Shown here one piece after another: positions 50,386 to 59,298 of a DNA stretch of 64,000 bases (positions are counted from its first letter, which is position 1; each line of letters starts with the position of its first letter). A program made the position numbers and the translations under genes. This DNA comes from Butyrivibrio proteoclasticus B316 (lineage in GTDB: Bacteria > Bacillota > Clostridia > Lachnospirales > Lachnospiraceae). The DNA is taken from positions 1,062,276 to 1,126,275 of the forward strand of contig NC_014387.1 in the NCBI RefSeq assembly GCF_000145035.1. Direction: 5' to 3'. The notes under the pieces were generated by a model. It made no database searches. It had not been told where the DNA came from and saw only the letters and a list, made by a program, of their open reading frames with translations.

Positions 50386-51363
50386 ATGAATATAAAGAAA
50401 ATCATAAACAGGCAGAATATCATAGCTCTTTTGCCCATGGCGGCGCTGGCGGTGCTCTTTCTTGTTTTCTGCACAGTGGTTAATGCAAAGGGTTACAGAC
50501 TTGATATGTATCTGAAGATTGTGTTCAATGAGGCGCTGGTTCTGGCAATTGTAGCAACGGGAGCAACCTTCATCTATACCCTTGGAACCTTTGATATCAG
50601 CCTTGGCGCTTCCACACTGTTTTCGGCAACTCTCGGAGTAATGGCCTACAACAGAACAGAGAATATAGCGCTGATGATGGCGGTGATACTGCTTACGGGA
50701 ATTGTGTGTTCGCTGCTCAATTCGGTGCTGGCCTCAATCTTCCACATACCGGCCTTTGTAACCACGGTCGCGATGATGTCCGTACTGTCAGCTGTATCTG
50801 CGCAGATAATTACGGTAAACGGAGGAGCGCTGGGTGGGATAAGCATTCCCAGCAGCGTAGTAAAGCCCTTTGACAATATGCCCTTCAAGATAGCAACTCT
50901 TTTGCTGTTCTTTGCAGTCTCAGTCTTTGTATTTGAGTTCACAAAGGCGGGAAGAAGGATGAAGTTCGTGGGAGGAAATCCCCTCTGTGCATATCTTACA
51001 GGCATCAAAGCCGACAAATACACGATACTGGCTTTTGTTATGGCGGGTATCGGTATAGGACTCGGAGCATTCCTTACTCTTGTGTATACCCCTTCGGTCA
51101 CTACGACAACGGCTTCAAGTATAGGAATGAATATCTTTATAGCTATAGTATTCGGAGGAATGCCAATATCGGGAGGCGCAAGATCCAGGATATACGCCGC
51201 ACTGGTTGGAGGCTTCTCATATATGTTGCTGAACGACATTCTGGAGATAGTGATTGATTCCAGTGCAGCATACGGAATAACACAGGTGATCAGCGCAGTT
51301 TTCTTCCTGATAGTGGTATATATCACGGGAATGAATTACAAAACCGCACTGTTGCCAAGATAA
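50386..51363 (+). CDS. Sugar ABC transporter permease 1 (RbsC type)
   Basis: 325 aa, about 9-10 TM helices, AGGAGG before the ATG. Branched-chain-AA/ribose permease superfamily features: GTFDISLGASTLFSATLGV and the EAA-like VGGNPLCAYLTGIKADKYTI loop that contacts the ATPase, then VFGGMPISGGARSRIY. Partner permease at 52.6 kb suggests a heterodimeric pore. Confidence 0.9.
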   Translation: MNIKKIINRQNIIALLPMAALAVLFLVFCTVVNAKGYRLDMYLKIVFNEALVLAIVATGATFIYTLGTFDISLGASTLFSATLGVMAYNRTENIALMMAVILLTGIVCSLLNSVLASIFHIPAFVTTVAMMSVLSAVSAQIITVNGGALGGISIPSSVVKPFDNMPFKIATLLLFFAVSVFVFEFTKAGRRMKFVGGNPLCAYLTGIKADKYTILAFVMAGIGIGLGAFLTLVYTPSVTTTTASSIGMNIFIAIVFGGMPISGGARSRIYAALVGGFSYMLLNDILEIVIDSSAAYGITQVISAVFFLIVVYITGMNYKTALLPR

Positions 51364-51392
51364 AGAACTTTAGAAAAAACGGAGGAAAGATT

Positions 51393-52595
51393 ATGAACAG
51401 GAAAGTAACAAAGGTACTTGGACTTGCCATGGCAGCAGCCATGACCGTAATGACAGGATGCGGTAACAGTGCACCTGCTGCGGCTTCAGACACAACAGAT
51501 AACAGCACTGATAATGCGGTTGTAAGTGAAGCTTCCGCGGATCAGGGTGAAACTCGTAAGATCGGTGTTCTTGTGGCCGACGTCAGCGGCGAGGAGGCAC
51601 TTGGATTCAGAAACTACTACGAGAAATATATTCAGAACAACTATAACGTAACCTTTGATTATACAGATGCTCTTGCCAGTGCTGAGGATGAGAAGGCAGC
51701 CATCGAGAAGTTTGCATCAAAGGGATATGACGCCGTTATCTCACTCTCCAGCAGTGACAGAGCTCAGCAGATCGAGACCTGTGAAGAGTATGGCGTATAC
51801 TATGCGGTTGCATCCGGCGTGCTTGATGAGAGTCAGTATGAGACCTACAAGACTTATGAGCATTTTGCCGGCCAGGTTGGACCTTCAAACGAGACAGAGT
51901 TTGAAGCCGGCAAGGAGATGGGAAAGTACTTTAAGGATAAGGGAGTAAAGAGCGTTGCCATCTACGGAGCGTTTATCCCCAACCCCATGCACGTATACCG
52001 TGCAGCAGGTGTGATCGCCGGACTTGGTGATACTTACGGCGGAACAGATGATATGAACGGTATGATCGGACAGATATTCCAGGATCAGGGTGTTGATCTT
52101 ACAAAGGTTTCGGGAGATGTTGAAGTGGTAGCTTACCTCCAGGGATATGGCGACACAACCACCGATGAGCTCAATGCAGCAATCCAGAAAGCTCCTGAGG
52201 CATTTATCTCAGTGGGAATGGCAACAACTTTCTTTGCTCAGACACTTAGCCAGGAGAACATCCCTTTCTCCGATATTGACTCCTTTACAGCCATGAACAG
52301 CGAATCAATGAAGAATGGCTCTCTTGAGTATCTTGCAGGCAAGTACTCTTCTTCCATCGGACCTGTATTTGCTCTGGTAATGGATGCGATTAACGGAAAT
52401 GTTATAAGAGATCCCGAAGGAAATGCGGTCTCCTTTACTCAGAGCTATCTTGTGGCAACAGATGCAGAATCCTTTGACCAGTACTATGTAAACGACAACG
52501 GTGATACACCTATTTTTGACAAGGCAAGTCTTGATGGCATTATCGGTCAGGATGTTACCTATGATGATGTAAAGGCACTTATCGAGAGTAAGTGA
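51393..52595 (+). CDS. Sugar-binding lipoprotein of the ABC transporter
   Basis: 400 aa, GGAGG before the ATG. Signal peptide with lipobox VMTGC (lipid-Cys about 24), Ser/Thr/Asp linker, then a type I periplasmic-binding fold (GVLVADVSGEEALGFRNYYEKYI; KGYDAVISLSSSDR; VKSVAIYGAFIPNP). The ligand is probably an oligosaccharide cleaved by the GH enzymes downstream. Located between the two permease genes. Confidence 0.88.
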   Translation: MNRKVTKVLGLAMAAAMTVMTGCGNSAPAAASDTTDNSTDNAVVSEASADQGETRKIGVLVADVSGEEALGFRNYYEKYIQNNYNVTFDYTDALASAEDEKAAIEKFASKGYDAVISLSSSDRAQQIETCEEYGVYYAVASGVLDESQYETYKTYEHFAGQVGPSNETEFEAGKEMGKYFKDKGVKSVAIYGAFIPNPMHVYRAAGVIAGLGDTYGGTDDMNGMIGQIFQDQGVDLTKVSGDVEVVAYLQGYGDTTTDELNAAIQKAPEAFISVGMATTFFAQTLSQENIPFSDIDSFTAMNSESMKNGSLEYLAGKYSSSIGPVFALVMDAINGNVIRDPEGNAVSFTQSYLVATDAESFDQYYVNDNGDTPIFDKASLDGIIGQDVTYDDVKALIESK

Positions 52596-52611
52596 TGAAT
52601 GGAGGCAGTTT

Positions 52612-53595
52612 ATGAGCACCCTTAAGAAGATTTTAAAGACATTGGCAATCCCTGCGGCTGTGGCAGTGGTATTGGAAGGAATCTGCCTTGCAAACGGGCA
52701 GACCATCATATCGGGAGCAAAGAGCTTTGATAACTTTGTGGTGTATACAGCCATCGTTATGATCACCACCATGGCGCTCTCCATAAACTTAAACAGCGGA
52801 AGATTTGATTTTTCCCTGGGGGCAATGGCAGGACTTTCATCTGTGATAGGTGCGAAGATCACATACGGTTTTCTTAAAGGGGGCTCTGGTTCTGCACTTC
52901 TTATGCTGATAATAACGGTTCTTGCGGGAGCACTGCTGGGACTTATATCGGGAGCTGTGTACTGCGCTTTGAGGCTTCCGCCCATTATCGTTTCTCTTGG
53001 TGTGACCCTGGTATACGAGGGAATAATGTATACCATAACAGGCGGCAAATACCTTATGAGTGAGGTTCAGAACAGATCTATGTCAGGCTTTGTTGGAACC
53101 TGGCTTTACGCAGCTGTTATCATTGCGGCGGTTCTTATCTTTATGATCATTGTCTTTGAGCGGACCTCCTTCGGCTATGATTACAACGCCCTTAAGTCAG
53201 GGCAGAAGGTAGCTGTAGCCACCGGTATCAATGAGGTTAAAAACGCCCTTATCTGTTACACGATCTGCGGCGGCCTTATGGGACTTGTGGGTATGCTGAA
53301 TGCCGCAAGAAATACCACTATAAACGGAGGACAGCTGAATTTCGGAAGTATAGCCATTATGTTCACGGCCTTTCTTCCGATGTTCATTGCAGGCTATATC
53401 GGAAGGTTCGGAAACGAGAAGGTGGGCTTTCTGCTCTCTGCCCTGTGTATGTCCCTTCTGAATTCCACCTTTGCGGTTTTCTCAAACCGTATAAATGCCA
53501 CAACTCAGTCGATCATAAACGCAGTACTGCTGGTGATCTTCTTAATCTATTTAAACAATAATCATTTGATCAAGAGAATATTTGCACATGTATAA
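52612..53595 (+). CDS. Sugar ABC transporter permease 2 (RbsC type)
   Basis: 327 aa, GGAGG 8 nt before the ATG, about 9-10 TM helices. Shares with permease 1 the superfamily pattern (SGRFDFSLGAMAGLSSVIG; the VATGINEVKNALICYTICGGLMGLVG loop region). Its final codons overlap the start of the GH78-like gene (ATG 53588 within ...CACATGTATAA), so the two are translationally coupled. Confidence 0.9.
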   Translation: MSTLKKILKTLAIPAAVAVVLEGICLANGQTIISGAKSFDNFVVYTAIVMITTMALSINLNSGRFDFSLGAMAGLSSVIGAKITYGFLKGGSGSALLMLIITVLAGALLGLISGAVYCALRLPPIIVSLGVTLVYEGIMYTITGGKYLMSEVQNRSMSGFVGTWLYAAVIIAAVLIFMIIVFERTSFGYDYNALKSGQKVAVATGINEVKNALICYTICGGLMGLVGMLNAARNTTINGGQLNFGSIAIMFTAFLPMFIAGYIGRFGNEKVGFLLSALCMSLLNSTFAVFSNRINATTQSIINAVLLVIFLIYLNNNHLIKRIFAHV

Positions 53596-55129
53596 CGAAA
53601 AATTATTACGGGAAGCGACAGCTCTTTTCCCTGAAATAAAGAAAAACAAGATAAACGAATGCAAGTGTATTGACTTAAAGAAGGATGGGGATGTCATAAA
53701 AAGAGATCCCCGTCCGGCATATGAGTCTATCGCACTGAAAAAAGACGACTCCATCATCCTGGATTTTGAGGACCACTATGTGGGGTACCTGTCCCTGGAC
53801 CTTGGCTATGAGGGGGCACACCCTGATTCACCGGTTCTTCTGAGAATCCGTTTTGCGGAAAGAGAGATCGAGCTTTTTGAGGATGCCTCAGAATATAAGG
53901 GCTGGGTCTCACCGGCCTGGATTGAGGAGGAGATTATCCATGTGGACATAGTGCCGTCTGTTGTGAAACTGGACAGGAGATACTCCTTCAGATACGTGAG
54001 GATAGAGGTGGTTGATATCAGCTCCAGATTTTCCTTAAGGGTAAATGATGCATCCCTCACAGCAGTATCCTCTGCCCCTGATGAAGCTCTTTTGCCCTAC
54101 TACAGCAGTAATGAGCTGGACAGGGAGATTGACAGGGTGGCTGTAAAAACACTCCATGACTGTATGCAGACGGTCTTTGAGGATGGACCCAAAAGGGACA
54201 GAAGGCTTTGGATCGGAGACCTGCGAATTCAGGCTCTGGTGAACTATGTCACCTACAACATGAATGACATGGTAAAGTCAAATCTTTATCTGTTCGGGGC
54301 TCTGACCCAGGAAGACGGACGGGTGGGAGCCTGTATCTTCCTTGATCCGAAGCCTGAAGTTGATGACACGAATATGTTTGACTATTCTCTGTTCTTTATT
54401 GTGATACTTCGGGATTACTACAAAAGGACCGGGGATAAAAAAGCTGTGCTGGACCTTTTCGACGTCTGCAAAAGACAGATCCAGCTGGCAAGTAACAGCC
54501 TCGATGAGCGGCATGTGGTAAGGGACTCGGATGTTCTTGGCTGGTGTTTTGTGGACTGGAATCTTGCCCTCAACAAACAGGCCTCCGCTCAGGGAATCTT
54601 CATGTATGCCCTTGAGGCAGCCATCGAGCTTGCCCAGTGCGTCGGAGACGTTCTTGCGGAGGAGGAATATGCGCAGCTTTATCTCAAGCTCAAGGAAGCT
54701 TCCAACAGATTCCTTTATGATGTTGAGAAGAAGCTCTATGTAAGCGGAGCGGAAAGCCAGATTTCTTTTGCCTCGCAGATATGGATGGTGCTTGGAGGAG
54801 CCATGGAGGGAAAGGCAGCAGAGCGGCTCTTTGACAGAATGGAGGCCTGCCCTGAAGCAGTGACCATGGTGACTCCCTACATGTACCATAACTACATAGA
54901 TGCGCTTATTAAAATTGGAAAAAAAGATGTGGCTCACAGGAAAATGTCAAAGTACTGGGGAGGAATGGTGGCAAATTCCGCCGATACCTTCTGGGAACTG
55001 TACAATCCGGAAAAACCCAACGAGTCGCCCTACGGTGGGACCATTGTGAACAGCTATTGCCATGCATGGAGCTGCGGACCGGCATATTTTCTGAGAACCT
55101 ATTTTAATGATACGAAGGATGAATCGTAA
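53588..55129 (+). CDS. GH78-like alpha-L-rhamnosidase-family glycosidase
   Basis: 513 aa, no signal peptide, so it acts on imported sugar. An N-terminal beta domain (about 45-165) with FDLxRxxVGYLSLDLG-type signatures precedes an (alpha/alpha)6 barrel containing EDGPKRDRRLWIGDLRIQ (equivalent of the DCPQRxERxGWTGD motif of GH78), GWCFVDWN and a C-terminal SADTFWELYNP and NSYCHAWSCGPAYFL. The last two correspond to the ATTIWE and NHYxxGS segments. It is short for GH78 (no extra beta modules). Substrate may be rhamnoside or another sugar. Confidence 0.75.
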   Translation: MYNEKLLREATALFPEIKKNKINECKCIDLKKDGDVIKRDPRPAYESIALKKDDSIILDFEDHYVGYLSLDLGYEGAHPDSPVLLRIRFAEREIELFEDASEYKGWVSPAWIEEEIIHVDIVPSVVKLDRRYSFRYVRIEVVDISSRFSLRVNDASLTAVSSAPDEALLPYYSSNELDREIDRVAVKTLHDCMQTVFEDGPKRDRRLWIGDLRIQALVNYVTYNMNDMVKSNLYLFGALTQEDGRVGACIFLDPKPEVDDTNMFDYSLFFIVILRDYYKRTGDKKAVLDLFDVCKRQIQLASNSLDERHVVRDSDVLGWCFVDWNLALNKQASAQGIFMYALEAAIELAQCVGDVLAEEEYAQLYLKLKEASNRFLYDVEKKLYVSGAESQISFASQIWMVLGGAMEGKAAERLFDRMEACPEAVTMVTPYMYHNYIDALIKIGKKDVAHRKMSKYWGGMVANSADTFWELYNPEKPNESPYGGTIVNSYCHAWSCGPAYFLRTYFNDTKDES

Positions 55130-56890
55130 ATGAGCATAAAGATTGATTATAAAGCAAACCCGTTCTGCCTTGATGATGAGGCGATAAAGTGGGTAGAGGA
55201 TACCTTTGCCTCAATGACGGAAGATGAGAAGTGTGGGCAGGTATTCTGCCCCATGGGATTTTCCAATGACGATAATGTTCTTCGGGGCATAGTTGAAGGC
55301 GCAGCTGTGGGAGGAATGATGTACAGAAGCGGCCCGGCAAAAGAACTGAGAGCCACCCACAGGAAGATACAGGACATGGCCAGGATTCCTCTTCTTATCG
55401 CTGCCAATACAGAGGCCGGAGGAGACGGACTCTCCTTTGAGGGGACGAGTTTTGGAAAACCAATGGCGGTAGCTGCAACAAACGATCCGGAAAACGGATA
55501 CCGGATGGGATATGTTGCCTGCAAAGAAGGCGCAGCGCTTGGGCTTAACTGGTCCTTTGCCCCTATCGTGGATATCAACAGGGAATTTCACAATCCCATA
55601 ACCAATGTAAGGACCTTCGGAGATGACCCGAAGAAAATCGAAGCCTTTGCCTCAAGATACATGGATGGAGCCGATGAATGCGGCGTAGCGGTATCAATCA
55701 AGCACTTTCCCGGAGACGGCATAGATGAGAGGGACCAGCACATCGTTACAAGTGTTAACTCACTTGGCGTCAGGGAGTGGGATGAGAGCTTTGGCTATAT
55801 CTACGGATCGCTTATAGGCAAGGGAGCAAAGACCGTGATGGTTGGACATATCGCTCAGCCTGCCTATGTAAAGGAGATTAACAGGGATGCCACAAAAGAG
55901 GAGATGCTCCGCCCCGCCTCTCTTTCTAAGGAGCTCCTGCAGGGACTGCTTAGAGGAAAACTTGGCTTTAACGGTCTTATCATCACTGATGCGACCCCGA
56001 TGGTGGGCTTTACCTCGGCAATGCCAAGGAGCAGGGCCATCCCTACGGCAATTATGAGCGGCTGCGATATGATCCTCTTTAACAAGGATCTTTCCGAGGA
56101 CATCGGCTTTTTGAAAGATGGACTGAAAAGCGGTCTTCTTACAAATGAGCGCCTGGATGAGGCGGTTCTTCGCATCCTTGCCACAAAGGCCTCACTGGGG
56201 CTTCATGTAAAGCAGAGGGAAGGAAGACTTGTTCCCCCGGAGGATGCCATAGACATTGTTGGCTGCAGTGAGCATAGAGCTTTTGCAAAAGAGGTTGCCG
56301 ATAAGGCCATCACACTTGTCAGGGATGAGAAGGCTCTTTTGCCTGTAAATCCGGGTAAATATAAGAGGATATACCTTAATGTTATAGACAAAGAGATGGA
56401 TCCCTGCAGCGATTTTGCGCTGATGTGGAAGGAAAAGCTTGAGAAGGAAGGGTTCGAAGTTACCGTAAGGGACAGGAGAACGCGGATAACGCCCATGGAT
56501 TTCATGGATGTTGAAAACCTCCCGGACAAGAAGAAGGCTCTTTTGAATGAAATGTACAGAAGCGTTTCCGAGATGAAGAAGGATTACGATCTGTATATCT
56601 ATGTCTGCAACATGGAGAATGCATCCAATAACACCACCCTGCGTCTTAACTGGAATGTGCTCTTTGGCCTCGGTGATGATGCTCCCTGGCATGCAAAAGA
56701 GATACCGATGATAATGGTCTCCACTGCATACCCCTATCATCTTTTTGATGCACCCATGATCGGAACCTATATCAATGCTTACAGCGGTAATGAAGACTTC
56801 TGCAATGCTGTGATTGAAAAACTCATGGGAAGATCGAAGTTTGAGGGAGTAAGCCCCATAGATCCCTTCTGCGGAAAGGATTACATATAA
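55130..56890 (+). CDS. GH3 family glycoside hydrolase / phosphorylase (NagZ-like)
   Basis: 586 aa, cytosolic. The TIM-barrel shows SFAPIVDINREFHNPI, SIKHFPGDGIDERDQH (KHFPGxG with the D-x-H acid-base dyad of the beta-N-acetylglucosaminidase branch), AKTVMVGHIAQPAY, and the nucleophile Asp in FNGLIITDATPM. A C-terminal GH3-C-like domain (about 375-586) follows. In this branch some members act as phosphorolytic enzymes; with a beta-phosphoglucomutase next door that is plausible but unproven. Starts right after the GH78-like stop. Confidence 0.85.
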   Translation: MSIKIDYKANPFCLDDEAIKWVEDTFASMTEDEKCGQVFCPMGFSNDDNVLRGIVEGAAVGGMMYRSGPAKELRATHRKIQDMARIPLLIAANTEAGGDGLSFEGTSFGKPMAVAATNDPENGYRMGYVACKEGAALGLNWSFAPIVDINREFHNPITNVRTFGDDPKKIEAFASRYMDGADECGVAVSIKHFPGDGIDERDQHIVTSVNSLGVREWDESFGYIYGSLIGKGAKTVMVGHIAQPAYVKEINRDATKEEMLRPASLSKELLQGLLRGKLGFNGLIITDATPMVGFTSAMPRSRAIPTAIMSGCDMILFNKDLSEDIGFLKDGLKSGLLTNERLDEAVLRILATKASLGLHVKQREGRLVPPEDAIDIVGCSEHRAFAKEVADKAITLVRDEKALLPVNPGKYKRIYLNVIDKEMDPCSDFALMWKEKLEKEGFEVTVRDRRTRITPMDFMDVENLPDKKKALLNEMYRSVSEMKKDYDLYIYVCNMENASNNTTLRLNWNVLFGLGDDAPWHAKEIPMIMVSTAYPYHLFDAPMIGTYINAYSGNEDFCNAVIEKLMGRSKFEGVSPIDPFCGKDYI

Positions 56891-56905
56891 AGAGATGGAG
56901 AAAGG

Positions 56906-57547
56906 ATGGGCAAGATGAATATAAAAGGGATAATCTTTGACCTGGACGGAGTCATCTGTAGCACCGATGAGTATCACTATCAGGCGTGGAAATCCATCGC
57001 GGACGATGAGGGGATATATTTTGACAGAAAGATAAATGAAAGACTCCGTGGAGTCTCAAGGGCAGAAAGCCTTGAGATCATACTTGAGAGGGCAGCAGCT
57101 GTATACAGCCCGGAGGAAAAGGCTGCTCTCATGGAAAAAAAGAACAATATCTACAGAGAACTTCTGAAGAATATGGGCCCCGGGGATGTCACTGAGGAGG
57201 TAAGAAGCACCTTAAGGGAGCTTAAGGAAAGAGGATATGGTCTTGCCATTGGCTCTTCCTCAAAGAATACCCGGTTCATCCTGGAGAGGACAGCCCTTAC
57301 TGATGCCTTTGACGGTATCAGCGACGGCAACATGATCTCCAGGTCCAAGCCCGACCCTGAGGTGTTCATCAAGGCTGCGGGAATTCTTGGGCTTAAAAAC
57401 GAGGAGTGCTTTGTGATAGAAGATGCAATCTCGGGTATAAACGCGGCAAATGCAGCGGGGTTTCACAGTGTCGGAATAGGCCCTGCCGCGGAGTGTGACG
57501 AAGCAGAGTTTAAAATAAGTTTTTTTTCCGAAATACTGGATATTTAG
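56906..57547 (+). CDS. pgmB: Beta-phosphoglucomutase-like HAD hydrolase
   Basis: 213 aa. HAD superfamily: IIFDLDGVICSTDEYHY (DxDG with both Asp), helical cap with ERLRGVSRAESLEIIL (key R-G-x-S-R), IGSSSKNTRFILER, and motif IV SKPDPEVF plus VIEDAISGINAA. This is the beta-phosphoglucomutase pattern, converting beta-G1P to G6P. ATG 56906 or 56915 are both possible; GGAG lies 5 nt before the first. Last gene of the sugar operon, supporting a phosphorolytic branch of catabolism. Confidence 0.88.
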   Translation: MGKMNIKGIIFDLDGVICSTDEYHYQAWKSIADDEGIYFDRKINERLRGVSRAESLEIILERAAAVYSPEEKAALMEKKNNIYRELLKNMGPGDVTEEVRSTLRELKERGYGLAIGSSSKNTRFILERTALTDAFDGISDGNMISRSKPDPEVFIKAAGILGLKNEECFVIEDAISGINAANAAGFHSVGIGPAAECDEAEFKISFFSEILDI

Positions 57548-57627
57548 TTTCAAAAGGTAGTTCATGCCAAATTGTGAAAATGTTATAAAACGCACAAAAA
57601 AAGACAAAATTATGTTATGATTTAAGT

Positions 57628-59136
57628 ATGATAAAAAAGTTTTTCTTTCCTTCAATAGATAAAGATGTCCTGGAAATAATGGATAAGATCAGCACGAAAG
57701 GAATAGAAAATATATCTCTGATCGTAGCTATCTTTGAGGCAATAACATTAGCTATCTTTGTGCTGACAAGAAAGAGCTTTGGCAGCGAAGAATGGAAGAG
57801 CATTACCAGCGTTTTATTCTGCGTTGCTACGTGTACTTGTGGCTATTTTTCCGCAAAATACATATTAAGGGAGAAAAAGCTGAAACACATTCTTGTCACG
57901 ATGCTCAATGCAATTTACCTTATGCTCATGTCCCTGTGGGGCATGTGGGCTTCTTATCGGCGTTATGGTAGGGGAGAGCAGATATTGACCTTCTATGCCG
58001 TCGAGGTGATGGTTGTATGTTTCATCGCTTTAAAGCCCTGGGTCAGCACAGCTTTGACGATCAGTTCTTACATCATTTTGTATTTAGTTCTTTACCTGGT
58101 AGATGGAGCTGCCGGAATTAATATAATCAATTATTCCATTCTTGCACTGGTTTCTGCGATTGGCATGGGAGTTCGCTATCATACTCTTATCAGGGCCTCT
58201 CAGGCCACTGTTGAACTTCAGAAAACCAAAGACTCGGAGATTCAGGATAAGATCAATATGCTTCAGGCTATCGCAAATATTTACGACAAGGTCAATCTGA
58301 TTGATTTTGTGAACAACTATGAGATGTCTGTCAGAAGTAAGGAACAGATCAAGCATGATATTGATCCTGTTTCACAGACACACACTGTTATGAGTCGTAT
58401 GATACGTAAGAGGCTTATGCCGGATCAACTGGACAGCTTTATAGAATACACTAATCTCAAAACTGTCAGGTCAAGACTTGCGGGTAAAAGACTTCTCAGC
58501 GATGATTTCATTGACGTGGTTGATGGATGGTTTCGTGCTCAGTACATTCCTGTAGAAGTGGATGAAAACGGCATCCCCAGCAGAATAGTCTTTACAACGA
58601 GAAATGTTGATGATGAGAAAAAGCGTGAGGAGAGGCTTGTCAGAATTGCCATGACTGATGAGCTTACCAGACTATTCAATCGCCGCAGCTATGAAGAAGA
58701 TCTGGCATCATACAGAGAAAATGGGCTTGATAAAGACTTTATTATCTTATCAGCAGATGTAAATGGTCTTAAAAAGGTTAACGATACCATAGGACATGCG
58801 GCCGGTGATGAATTGATAAAAGGTGCGGCAGACTGTCTGGTCCTGGCTATTGGTAATAAGGGCAAGGTATACAGAACAGGAGGAGATGAGTTTATAGCGC
58901 TCATACATGCAGATAATCCTCAGAAAATTTGCGCAGATATAGAGAGTTGTGTGAACGAGTGGCATGGTAAGTTTTCTGAATCTCTGACTATTTCTATTGG
59001 CGTTGCGGCCTATGCAGACAATCAAGACCTGAATGTCAATGAACTTGAGAAAAAAGCTGATAATGAAATGTACCAGGCTAAAGCCAGATATTATGCGGCA
59101 AAGGGCGTAGACAGAAGAGCGTCAGGTAAACGTTAA
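57628..59136 (+). CDS. Membrane diguanylate cyclase (GGDEF)
   Basis: 502 aa. About 6 TM helices (residues 30-200) form a sensor part, then a coiled/PAS-like linker (about 210-335) and a GGDEF domain (about 340-500) with the intact active site RTGGDEF (418-422) plus SADVNGLKKVNDTIGH and SIGVA. It makes c-di-GMP from GTP. The inhibitory I-site RxxD is not obvious. No Shine-Dalgarno is visible; TATGAT lies 7 nt before the ATG, so leaderless translation is possible. Its product is the ligand of the riboswitch at 28.9 kb. Confidence 0.9.
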   Translation: MIKKFFFPSIDKDVLEIMDKISTKGIENISLIVAIFEAITLAIFVLTRKSFGSEEWKSITSVLFCVATCTCGYFSAKYILREKKLKHILVTMLNAIYLMLMSLWGMWASYRRYGRGEQILTFYAVEVMVVCFIALKPWVSTALTISSYIILYLVLYLVDGAAGINIINYSILALVSAIGMGVRYHTLIRASQATVELQKTKDSEIQDKINMLQAIANIYDKVNLIDFVNNYEMSVRSKEQIKHDIDPVSQTHTVMSRMIRKRLMPDQLDSFIEYTNLKTVRSRLAGKRLLSDDFIDVVDGWFRAQYIPVEVDENGIPSRIVFTTRNVDDEKKREERLVRIAMTDELTRLFNRRSYEEDLASYRENGLDKDFIILSADVNGLKKVNDTIGHAAGDELIKGAADCLVLAIGNKGKVYRTGGDEFIALIHADNPQKICADIESCVNEWHGKFSESLTISIGVAAYADNQDLNVNELEKKADNEMYQAKARYYAAKGVDRRASGKR

Positions 59137-59168
59137 ATAGTTACATGGAAAAATATACATTGACATAA

Positions 59169-59205
59169 TGCACCCATAAGATTATAAAATCTTTGGGTGC
59201 AATTT
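59169..59205 (+). terminator. Hairpin after the GGDEF gene
   Basis: TGCACCCA-TAAGAT pairs with ATCTT-TGGGTGCA (59169-59176 with 59194-59201) followed by AATTTATTT; a moderately strong terminator. Confidence 0.65.
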
Positions 59206-59298
59206 ATTTGCGCTGTTTTTAAACAGAGAATTGTTAGCTTTATGAAGGCTTAGAGCAATTCGTGTATCAAATAGCAATATGAATCGGATGGACTATTT

